Positions 1 to 5,001 of a stretch of 5,001 bases of DNA are shown here, piece by piece. Each line of letters starts with the position of its first letter. Positions within the stretch are counted from its first letter, which is position 1. The notes below the pieces were generated by a model. That model did no database searches. It saw nothing but the letters and a program-made list of their open reading frames with translations, and was not told the origin of the DNA. The DNA comes from Oscillospiraceae bacterium. GTDB taxonomy: Bacteria > Bacillota > Clostridia > Oscillospirales > Ruminococcaceae. Where the stretch lies: the NCBI GenBank assembly GCA_014796735.1, contig JAAVIG010000077.1:1-5001 (forward strand). The letters run 5' to 3'. A program made the position numbers and the translations under genes.

Positions 1-1043
1 CCTGCGTTATCATGATGTGCGGCTTGCAGGGCGCAGGTAAGACCACTCATGCCGCTAAGCTTGCAAAGTATCTGAAAAGCGTGAACCGCCGTCCGATGAT
101 CGCAGCCTGCGATATTTACAGACCCGCCGCTATCGATCAATTGAAGATAGTAGGCGAAAAGGCGGGAGCAAAGGTTTTTGAAATGGGACAGACCAATCCC
201 GTTGTGATTGCCGAGGAAAGCGTTAAGTACGCTAAGGACAACGGCTACGACGTTGTTATATTGGACACGGCGGGACGTTTGCATATAGACGAGCAGCTTA
301 TGTACGAGCTGAAAAACATTGTGGCTAAGGTGCAGCCCCATGAAATACTGCTTACCGTTGATTCTATGATAGGTCAGGACGCGGTGAATGTGGCTAAGAC
401 CTTTAACGAGAATCTTGAGATCACGGGTGTGGTTCTTACAAAGCTTGACGGCGACACAAGAGGCGGCGCGGCGTTATCCGTGCTTGCTGTTACGGGTAAG
501 CCGGTCAAGTTTGCGGGCGTTGGCGAAAAGATAGACGACTTAGAGCCTTTCCACCCCGACCGCATGGCGGACAGGATACTCGGAATGGGCGATATGCTTT
601 CTCTTATTGAGAAAGCAAAGGCTACCGTGGACGAGCAGGAGCAGCTTAGGCTTGCAAAAAAAATGCAGGAAAACAAGTTCGATATGAACGATCTTCTTGC
701 GCAGTTTCAGCAGATCGAAAAAATGGGCAGCATAAGCTCCATTATAAAAATGCTCCCCGGAGTTGCGGGAAAGATCAAGGAAGAGGACATTGACGAAAGC
801 CGCATGCCGAGAACAAAGGCTATCATTTACTCAATGACGAAAAAGGAGAGGGAAAAGCCCTCCATTATCGACGCCAAGCGCAAGCGCAGGATCGCCGCGG
901 GCAGCGGTACTAAGGTTGAGGACGTAAACGCGCTTTTAAAGCAGTTCGATATGATGCAGAAGATGATGAAGCAGGTCACGGGAAAGAACGGAAAGAAGCG
1001 CTTACCGAGATTTCCGATGATGGGCGGCGGATTCCCCATGTAA
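1..1043 (+). CDS. ffh: Signal recognition particle GTPase Ffh (SRP54), 5'-truncated by window edge
   Basis: Ffh binds 4.5S/6S SRP RNA and signal sequences of nascent membrane proteins, and delivers ribosomes to the FtsY receptor at the membrane through paired GTP hydrolysis. The reading frame is already open at base 3, giving 346 visible residues. The usual length is about 450, so roughly the N-terminal 100 residues (N domain) lie upstream. The ATG at 12 is internal, in the strand just before the P-loop. Visible GTPase elements, numbered from that Met: G1 P-loop GLQGAGKT (4-11), DIYRPAAIDQL (34-44), G3 DTAGRL (85-90), G4 TKLDGD (143-148), and the closing GVGEKIDDLEPF (169-180). The M domain follows from about 222, with the RNA-binding segment KRKRRIAAGSGT (289-300) and a Met-rich tail (MMQKMMK, then PMMGGGFPM). 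It lies 98 bp upstream of rpsP, the usual Firmicutes neighbour. Nothing is degraded, and the identification is very secure. Confidence 0.98.
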   Translation, partial: CVIMMCGLQGAGKTTHAAKLAKYLKSVNRRPMIAACDIYRPAAIDQLKIVGEKAGAKVFEMGQTNPVVIAEESVKYAKDNGYDVVILDTAGRLHIDEQLMYELKNIVAKVQPHEILLTVDSMIGQDAVNVAKTFNENLEITGVVLTKLDGDTRGGAALSVLAVTGKPVKFAGVGEKIDDLEPFHPDRMADRILGMGDMLSLIEKAKATVDEQEQLRLAKKMQENKFDMNDLLAQFQQIEKMGSISSIIKMLPGVAGKIKEEDIDESRMPRTKAIIYSMTKKEREKPSIIDAKRKRRIAAGSGTKVEDVNALLKQFDMMQKMMKQVTGKNGKKRLPRFPMMGGGFPM

Positions 1044-1069
1044 CAATATCGGTCTTTAATTTAAGTTTG

Positions 1070-1098
1070 CACAATTGAGAAAAAATCAACTCAATGTG
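1070..1098 (+). other. Weak inverted repeat in the ffh-rpsP intergenic region
   Basis: CACAATTGAG (1070-1079) can pair with CTCAATGTG (1090-1098), giving nine base pairs with one bulged A and a 10-nt A-rich loop. No T-run follows; the downstream bases are A-rich, so it is not an intrinsic terminator. It could be an mRNA processing or leader structure between ffh and rpsP, or chance in an AT-rich spacer. No convincing -35/-10 pair was found in the same spacer: TTGAGA at 1075-1080 resembles a -35, but no good -10 lies 16-18 bp downstream. Confidence 0.3.
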
Positions 1099-1128
1099 AA
1101 ATAAATAAACAAAAAAACAAAACTTTTT

Positions 1129-1133
1129 GGAGG
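1129..1133 (+). promoter_or_regulatory. Ribosome binding site of rpsP
   Basis: GGAGG sits 8 nt before the ATG at 1142 and decides the rpsP start. A frame-matched TTG at 1127 overlaps this site and would add five residues (MEEEK), so it is not credible as the start. The preceding 25 bases are nearly pure A with a few T and C, an unstructured stretch typical upstream of strongly translated ribosomal protein genes. Confidence 0.85.
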
Positions 1134-1141
1134 AAGAAAAA

Positions 1142-1375
1142 ATGGCAGTAAAAATCAGACTCAGAAGAATGGGCGCAAGAAACAACCCCTTTTACCGTGT
1201 AGTAGTAGCGGACAGCCGTTCGCCCCGCGACGGCCGTTTTATCGAGGAGCTTGGCTACTATGATCCCAAGTCCAATCCCGCAGTTATCAATATTGACAAG
1301 GAAAAGGCGGAGGAATGGATCAAGAAGGGTGCGCAGCCTACCGAAACCGTTAAGAGACTTCTTAAGAACAACTGA
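1142..1375 (+). CDS. rpsP: 30S ribosomal protein S16
   Basis: S16 is a primary-to-secondary assembly protein of the 30S subunit that contacts 16S rRNA. The product is 77 residues, at the short end of the normal 77-90 range. It carries the family signature almost throughout: N-terminal VKIRLRRMG, then NPFYRVVVADSRSPRDGRFI, then LGYYDP, and a C-terminal part with KKGAQPTETVKRLL. The start at 1142 is chosen because it gives the canonical MAVKIRLRRMG beginning and has GGAGG 8 nt upstream. khpA begins 14 bp after the stop, so the two are surely co-transcribed. Basic and highly conserved; no anomalies. Confidence 0.99.
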   Translation: MAVKIRLRRMGARNNPFYRVVVADSRSPRDGRFIEELGYYDPKSNPAVINIDKEKAEEWIKKGAQPTETVKRLLKNN

Positions 1376-1389
1376 TTGGAGGAGCGCCG

Positions 1390-1623
1390 ATGAAAGAATT
1401 GCTTATTGCAATGGTGACGGAGCTTGTAAACGATAAGGAAGCCGTGGAGGTGACCGTTGACGAGGTCAACGAGGAGGGTGTTACGGTCTATCATCTTCAT
1501 GTTGCCCCCGACGATATGGGCAGAGTTATCGGCAAGCAGGGCAGGATCGCCAGAGCTATCCGTACCGTTATGCGCGCGGGCGCGGTAAGGTACAATCAGA
1601 AAATCGCCGTTGAGATCGAGTGA
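1390..1623 (+). CDS. khpA: KH-domain RNA-binding protein KhpA (YlqC family)
   Basis: This is a small cytoplasmic RNA-binding protein consisting almost only of one KH domain. In Gram-positive bacteria the family pairs with KhpB/Jag (EloR) and affects cell elongation and small-RNA or mRNA binding; that is family knowledge from streptococci, not shown here. The 77-residue product matches the usual length of about 75-80. The diagnostic GxxG loop is G48-K49-Q50-G51 in GRVIGKQGRIARAIR, followed by a helix and the final strand KIAVEIE. The ATG at 1390 has GGAGG at 1378-1382, 7 nt upstream; this site begins just after the rpsP stop, implying tight co-expression. Position directly after rpsP is the conserved ylqC position in Firmicutes. 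Confidence 0.95.
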   Translation: MKELLIAMVTELVNDKEAVEVTVDEVNEEGVTVYHLHVAPDDMGRVIGKQGRIARAIRTVMRAGAVRYNQKIAVEIE

Positions 1624-1692
1624 TCTGTATATTAAACAGGTCGGGCGGTAAAAATAACCTTATATTTTAATCATGCGAAAGGAGAAAATATC

Positions 1693-1848
1693 ATGGCTAA
1701 ATATGTATGCCCCTGCGGCTATGTTTACGATGAGGCTGAGGGTGCTCCCGACGAGGGAATTCCCGCAGGAACCAAGTTTGAGGATATTCCCGAGGATTGG
1801 GTTTGCCCCGTTTGCGGACTTGGAAAGGAAAGCTTTACCAAAGAATAA
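1693..1848 (+). CDS. Rubredoxin with shortened first cysteine knuckle
   Basis: Rubredoxins are small cytoplasmic one-electron carriers holding a single iron on four cysteines. In anaerobes they commonly pass electrons to oxygen- and peroxide-detoxifying enzymes such as rubrerythrin, superoxide reductase or flavodiiron proteins. The product is 51 residues, starting MAKYVCPCGYVYDEAEG and continuing with PAGTKFEDIPEDW and VCPVCGLGKESF, all typical. The second knuckle is the normal CPVCG (Cys38, Cys41). The first is Cys6-Pro-Cys8-Gly, one residue shorter than the classical CxxCG. All four ligands and the core aromatics (Tyr10, Tyr12, Phe29, Trp36) remain, so I expect it to be functional. The start at 1693 has GGAG 8 nt upstream (1681-1684); the ATG at 1673 is in another frame. 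It lies 69 bp after khpA and is followed by a strong terminator. No electron-transfer partner gene is visible nearby. Confidence 0.95.
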   Translation: MAKYVCPCGYVYDEAEGAPDEGIPAGTKFEDIPEDWVCPVCGLGKESFTKE

Positions 1849-1859
1849 TTTTTCTTAAT

Positions 1860-1898
1860 AAAACAATCGGCTGTCTTTTTCGGACAGCCGATTGTTTT
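1860..1898. terminator. Bidirectional intrinsic terminator between convergent genes
   Basis: A perfect 16-bp inverted repeat (1860-1875 paired with 1883-1898) encloses a 7-nt loop, TTTTTCG. The GC-rich stem core is CGGCTGTC/GACAGCCG. On the plus strand the stem ends in TTTTT and runs into TATTATTTAATT; on the minus strand it runs into TTTTATTAAGAAAAATT. It starts 12 bp after the rubredoxin stop and ends 7 bp before the stop of the opposing 871-residue gene, so it can terminate transcription from both sides. Confidence 0.92.
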
Positions 1899-1904
1899 TA
1901 TTAT

Positions 1905-4520
1905 TTAATTATTTAATGAACCCGAGCCAAACAAATATGAAAAGTCTTTTTCACTGCCCCCTCCTGCGGGAGTGGGTATATCCAGCTCTGCCATGGCGTC
2001 GGAAACCCAAGGCTTATATGCGCCTAATTTTTCCAGCTCGATTATTTCATTATAATAATCCGACTCGGTCATTTCGCCGGGATCCAACTCAAATCTTTCT
2101 ACGTTAAAGCAGTTACAACCGTGCAGATACCATGATCTCTTTGCTTCATTTACGGTAAACAGCTCCGCATAGCCGAAATCGTCAATATTTCCTCCCGCTA
2201 TGATATAATGAACCGTATTTCTTTCGGGGTGAATGTAGGAATAAACATAAGTCTTATCCTCGCTTATAAGATCGGTAATATCCTCATGCTCGCCGTTTCC
2301 GATAAAATACAATTTTCCGTTTTCAGAGGAAAAAATGTCGATGTCGTCTGTATTGTACAATGATACCCAGTTTATGCCTTTGGCGTCTATACCGATCCTT
2401 ACGGGAGCGCCGTCAAGCAAATTAAATTCCTCCTGAAGAGTTACTCCCTCGGGCAAGGGACCAAACGACGCCTCATTGGTGTTTTTTAAAATAGCGTCAA
2501 CCATTACTTCGCTTATTCCCGTAACGCTTCCGTTAATCAATAACCCCTCAACAGCGGATTTCAAAAAATCGTAATCAGCTCCCGGCGTTATTACCGCCCA
2601 TGCGTTCCACCTAAGGTTTCCGTTTTCATCTTCGTCCATTGGATAAACCTCCGCGTATTCAAAGGTGTCGGCGGTTCCGCATGCCACAATGCAATGCATT
2701 ATGTTTCTGTCGGGGTGCGTGTAGAAATAGGTATATGCCGAATTCTCGCTTACCGAATCGGTAATATCTATGTGTTCACCATTTCCGATAAAGAAGATCC
2801 GTCCGTTCTCCAATGAAAAGATAGGGAAGTCATTTGTAGTAACATGGTATTCCAAAGCATTGTACGGATTATCGCCTGAACGTATAAGCTTTACCTTATC
2901 GCCGTTCAACAGCGTAATTTCCTCCGCAAGGTCATAGCCCTCGGGAAGAGGGTCCGAATATGACGGCATGAAGTTATCCTTGCTGCCGCTTTTACCGACG
3001 GTCAGGTCAAGGGCTTCATCGAAGGTGTACTCGCCATATATATCTATATTTAATTGATTTAATTGCTTAACAACGTAAGCCATCAAAGGATTTGTAGCGG
3101 AATAGGAATAGTCTAACCCTACGCCGCAGGAGTGCCACATAATTTCGTTTTTCTCTTCGTTATATACGGGATAAATCTCGGTATATACAAAACTTTCCGC
3201 GGTTCCGCCTGCCGCAAAGTAATGAGTTTTATTTCTGTCGGGATTGGTATAGGAATAAATATACGCCTTGTCTTCGCCTACCTCGTCGGTAATATCTATG
3301 TGTTCATTGTTTCCGATAAAGAAGATTCGGTCGTTCTCCATTACAAATAAAGAGTTTCTGTTTTCGTTTCGGTATACCAAGGTAGTGTAACGATTGTTAT
3401 CGGGACGAGTAAGCCTATCTTCGTCTATGAGGGCAATTCTTATTGTATCGCCGTTCATCAGCTTGAATTCTTCCAAAAGCGTTAAGTAGTCTGGCAGCGG
3501 ATCGTCTAAGGACGTTAAATTTATAATATCATCTTCATAAATAAGTGTGAAATCCTTATCGGAGATCGGGAAAATAGGCAAGGGAGAGCCTGTGATATAC
3601 ACGGCGTTGATCATGTCGATAATTTCTCCGTTACCCGCTCTCTCAGATGCCTTTCCGTCGAAAGCCGTAAGCCCAAGCTCCTCCAAAGCGTCATATACCC
3701 ACTGTTTATAGCCCTCCGCTATTGGCGAGGATATATCGGAGTTTATATAGCAGTTTCTTCCGTCTGTCTGCCAACCGTGGGATTTCTCATATCCCTCAAT
3801 GTCATCTATACGGTACAGCTCAAAATATCCGCACTCGGCAGGCTCGGTGGTATTGCCCACTATGACCTTATGCTCTCTTTTTGTGTTTTCATTGACATAG
3901 GTATAGATATAATAGGATTTATCCCCCGCGGCTTTGGTAACATTTATTTTTTCGCCGTTTCCGATAAACCACAGCTCATTGTCTCCTAATGCAAGTATAT
4001 CTATAATATCATATTCAATTGTTTGACAACTTCCGTTGAGATAGTATGTCCTTTCGATGCCGTTCAGCAGAGTTACACGCAAAAAATTCTCCGACTGCGC
4101 GGCGGCTTCGGCATTCTGTTCAAGCAGTGAGACGTCTTCGCCTTTTTCGTTATCAATTAAGGAGATGTCTTCTCCGTCTGCGGTGCCGTTAAAGCTCGCA
4201 TCTTTTCCGCTTCCCGCGATAAGCAGATCGTCGCTTATATTTCCGCGGACAAAATTAAATCCCACTACCGCTATTCCTACGCAAGCCGCCGCTGCCGCCG
4301 CGGTAAAGGCAATTTTAAACTTAAGATTACCTCCGCTGCTTTTGGAGACAAACACCGGTTCAGCGTACACGTCGTTTTCGGTATCTTCAATAGCGGTGTT
4401 TTTGTTCTCCGCGCCGATTTTAGCCATAACAAGCCGTTTTACTTCATCGGAATTAACGCCCGTTTCCTCAATTTGGCCGGTACAGCTATCTATAAGCTTT
4501 CTGATGTCGTTATCGTTCAT
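1905..4520 (-). CDS. Putative anti-sigma factor: single-pass membrane protein with four outer repeats
   Basis: I do not recognise this 871-residue protein by family. Its layout and position suggest a regulator of the sigma factor encoded immediately upstream. Residues 1-68 are polar and likely cytoplasmic. Residues about 69-91 (KIAFTAAAAAACVGIAVVGF, then NFV) form one membrane helix. Residues 92-871 would be outside and are strongly acidic. A spacer (92-144) rich in Asp, Glu, Ser and Gly is followed by four diverged modules at about 145-286, 341-500, 524-672 and 688-848. Each has a LNG/MNG/LDG turn, the core FIGN(G/N)E, an aromatic strand such as YIYSY, a P-(D/E)-RN-x-x-H-Y segment in modules 2-4, and a closing helical stretch. 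Modules 2-4 are introduced by PLP(D/E). The N-terminus has only Cys13 and lacks the HxxxCxxC zinc anti-sigma motif, so the anti-sigma role is inferred from context. The ATG at 4520 has AGGA 8 nt upstream. It could instead be another surface sensor or adhesin co-expressed with the sigma factor. Confidence 0.75.
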   Translation of the reverse strand: MNDNDIRKLIDSCTGQIEETGVNSDEVKRLVMAKIGAENKNTAIEDTENDVYAEPVFVSKSSGGNLKFKIAFTAAAAAACVGIAVVGFNFVRGNISDDLLIAGSGKDASFNGTADGEDISLIDNEKGEDVSLLEQNAEAAAQSENFLRVTLLNGIERTYYLNGSCQTIEYDIIDILALGDNELWFIGNGEKINVTKAAGDKSYYIYTYVNENTKREHKVIVGNTTEPAECGYFELYRIDDIEGYEKSHGWQTDGRNCYINSDISSPIAEGYKQWVYDALEELGLTAFDGKASERAGNGEIIDMINAVYITGSPLPIFPISDKDFTLIYEDDIINLTSLDDPLPDYLTLLEEFKLMNGDTIRIALIDEDRLTRPDNNRYTTLVYRNENRNSLFVMENDRIFFIGNNEHIDITDEVGEDKAYIYSYTNPDRNKTHYFAAGGTAESFVYTEIYPVYNEEKNEIMWHSCGVGLDYSYSATNPLMAYVVKQLNQLNIDIYGEYTFDEALDLTVGKSGSKDNFMPSYSDPLPEGYDLAEEITLLNGDKVKLIRSGDNPYNALEYHVTTNDFPIFSLENGRIFFIGNGEHIDITDSVSENSAYTYFYTHPDRNIMHCIVACGTADTFEYAEVYPMDEDENGNLRWNAWAVITPGADYDFLKSAVEGLLINGSVTGISEVMVDAILKNTNEASFGPLPEGVTLQEEFNLLDGAPVRIGIDAKGINWVSLYNTDDIDIFSSENGKLYFIGNGEHEDITDLISEDKTYVYSYIHPERNTVHYIIAGGNIDDFGYAELFTVNEAKRSWYLHGCNCFNVERFELDPGEMTESDYYNEIIELEKLGAYKPWVSDAMAELDIPTPAGGGSEKDFSYLFGSGSLNN
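1977..2459 (-). repeat. Outer-domain module 4 of the putative anti-sigma protein (residues 688-848)
   Basis: This is the last copy. It opens with PLPEGVTLQEEFNLLDG, has the core YFIGNGEHEDITD (738-750), then YVYSYIHPERN (758-768), HYIIAGG, and a closing helix YKPWVSDAMAELDI (835-848). Its tail matches module 1 better than modules 2 and 3: GCNCF compares with RNCY, and WVSDAMAEL with WVYDALEEL. After it comes a short Gly/Ser-rich C-terminus (PAGGGSEKD, then GSGSLNN). Confidence 0.85.
2505..2951 (-). repeat. Outer-domain module 3 of the putative anti-sigma protein (residues 524-672)
   Basis: It opens with PLPEGYDLAEEITLLNGDKV and continues with SLENGRIFFIGNGEHIDITD (569-588) and a YFYTHPDRN segment (598-606). 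The closing part is shorter and more diverged than in the other copies. Its core is nearly identical to that of module 2 in both protein and DNA: bases 2758-2778 equal bases 3286-3306 exactly. Confidence 0.85.
3021..3500 (-). repeat. Outer-domain module 2 of the putative anti-sigma protein (residues 341-500)
   Basis: It opens with PLPDYLTLLEEFKLMNGDTI and continues with RIFFIGNNEHIDITDEVGED (398-417), YIYSYTNPDRN (420-430) and HYFAAGGTAESF (433-444). The core glycine-asparagine turn reads GNNE here, where the other copies have GNGE. The closing part (YSATNPLMAYVVKQLNQLNI) is probably the counterpart of the WVxDAxxEL helix of modules 1 and 4. Confidence 0.85.
3663..4088 (-). repeat. Outer-domain module 1 of the putative anti-sigma protein (residues 145-286)
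   Basis: This is the membrane-proximal and most diverged core. VTLLNGIERTYYLNG is followed by LWFIGNGEKINVT (183-195) and YYIYTYVNENTKREHKVIVG (203-222). It lacks the PLPE lead-in and the P-D-R-N motif seen in the other copies. It closes with GRNCYIN and YKQWVYDALEELGL (271-284). A linker of about 54 residues separates it from module 2. Confidence 0.75.
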
Positions 4521-4528
4521 AATATCAG

Positions 4529-4536
4529 TCCTTTCC
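4529..4536 (-). promoter_or_regulatory. Ribosome binding site of the putative anti-sigma gene
   Basis: Read on the minus strand the site is GGAAAGGA, with AGGA ending 8 nt before the ATG at 4520. It lies within the 33-bp gap after the sigma factor stop and supports both the chosen start and translation from one shared mRNA. No promoter-like pair is evident in this gap. Confidence 0.75.
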
Positions 4537-4553
4537 GTGCCGTCCTTTATCCG

Positions 4554-5001
4554 TCAGCACACTATCCCGTCCTTGCTCAATATCTCTTTCAGTTCTTCTC
4601 TGCCCCGTTTCAGCCATATCTTTGCGGTGGACAGGTTGATGTTCATATCCGCCGCCGCGTCCTTGACCTTCTGACCGTAGTAGTAATATCTTAAAAACAG
4701 TTCTTTTTTGCCGCTGTCAAGCTGGGACAACGCTTTTTTCAGCTTAACGGACATATCCTTGTTTTCGGTGTACTCCTGCGGGTCGTCCTTATTAAATATA
4801 ATTTCTTCGTCCAAGGGGAGAAAGCTTTTACTGTCTCGGATAAAGTTAAAGGCTTTGTTTCGGGCTATCTCGCCCAAGTAGCTTTTTACCTTTCCGTTTT
4901 GAAGCTTGCTTCGGTTTTGCCACGCGGCAAAGAAAACGTCCGCGGTAAGCTCCTTGCAATCCTCGGGAGCCGCGCCGATTATACGGTGAATGACCGAGGA
5001 A
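4554..5001 (-). CDS. ECF-type RNA polymerase sigma factor, N-terminus beyond window end
   Basis: Sigma-70 family factors of this group direct RNA polymerase to a small set of promoters and are usually held inactive by a membrane anti-sigma partner. The frame stays open to the window end, giving 148 visible residues; about 30-40 N-terminal residues are missing if the full length is near the usual 180. The TTG at 4877 is not the start: the preceding codons continue the sigma2 domain. Visible parts: sigma2 region with APEDCKELTADVFFAAW (10-26) and the region 2.4-like YLGEIARNKAFNFIRD (41-56); an acidic linker (about 57-82); and a sigma4 helix-turn-helix, LSQLDSGKKELFLRYYYYGQ (91-110) followed by KDAAADMNINLSTAKIWLKRGREELKEIL. 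It ends in TGA 33 bp before the large membrane protein gene on the same strand. Its target promoters cannot be seen from this window. Confidence 0.93.
   Translation of the reverse strand, partial: SSVIHRIIGAAPEDCKELTADVFFAAWQNRSKLQNGKVKSYLGEIARNKAFNFIRDSKSFLPLDEEIIFNKDDPQEYTENKDMSVKLKKALSQLDSGKKELFLRYYYYGQKVKDAAADMNINLSTAKIWLKRGREELKEILSKDGIVC

Noticed and set aside
1127..1141. A five-residue longer start for rpsP at the TTG at 1127
   Set aside because: The TTG overlaps the GGAGG ribosome binding site of the ATG at 1142, and S16 normally begins M-A-V-K-I-R.
1624..1692. A possible promoter for the rubredoxin (TATATT at 1661-1666, TTTAAT at 1666-1671)
   Set aside because: The -10-like hexamers have no acceptable -35 partner at 16-18 bp, and the region is AT-rich enough to give such matches by chance.
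1673..1858. A 61-codon plus-strand frame overlapping the rubredoxin
   Set aside because: It is in a different frame from the clear rubredoxin, and its ATG lies just before the rubredoxin's own ribosome binding site. Its product has no recognisable features.
1977..4088. The repeated DNA motifs as a CRISPR array or non-coding repeat
   Set aside because: The repeats lie in one continuous reading frame, are 486-648 bp apart in multiples of three, and differ in ways that keep the protein pattern. They are coding modules.
4057..4674. A 205-codon plus-strand open frame opposite the sigma/anti-sigma junction
   Set aside because: It runs antisense across two genes with clear protein signatures. Its Ser- and Ala-rich translation reflects the opposite strand's codon use, and no family features are visible.
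4557..4877. A 107-codon stand-alone small regulator starting at the TTG at 4877
   Set aside because: The frame continues upstream to the window end and the extra residues complete a sigma2 domain, so this is the internal part of a longer sigma factor.

Overview
The window looks like chromosomal DNA from an anaerobic low-to-mid GC Firmicute, probably a Clostridia member of the Ruminococcus/Oscillospiraceae type. The evidence is the ffh-rpsP-khpA (ylqC) gene order, strong GGAGG-type ribosome binding sites, a small rubredoxin, and a clostridial-style ECF sigma factor paired with a membrane protein. Genus-level placement is inference.

Left part, plus strand (1-1848): the 3' three quarters of ffh (the SRP GTPase, cut by the window start), then rpsP (ribosomal protein S16), khpA (small KH-domain RNA-binding protein) and a 51-residue rubredoxin. 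The first three form the usual translation and protein-targeting cluster. The rimM-trmD-rplS genes that often follow are absent, and a rubredoxin comes next. Its first cysteine knuckle reads Cys-Pro-Cys-Gly, one residue shorter than the classical Cys-x-x-Cys-Gly.

Middle (1849-1904): a 56-bp convergent gap holding a perfect 16-bp hairpin with T-rich flanks on both sides. It probably serves as a shared bidirectional terminator.

Right part, minus strand (5001-1905): a two-gene unit read right to left. First is an ECF-type sigma factor (its N-terminus lies off the window end). After 33 bp comes an 871-residue single-pass membrane protein in the position of an anti-sigma factor. It has a short cytoplasmic N-terminus (about 68 residues), one membrane segment (about 69-91) and a very large acidic outer part of about 780 residues built from four diverged copies of a 140-160-residue module. 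Each copy carries an F-I-G-N-(G/N)-E core. I do not recognise the module. The likely reading is a sigma/anti-sigma signalling pair with an unusually large repeated sensor domain, and this is the most interesting content of the window.

No tRNA, rRNA, CRISPR array, insertion sequence or phage gene was seen. There is no gene-free stretch longer than about 100 bp.
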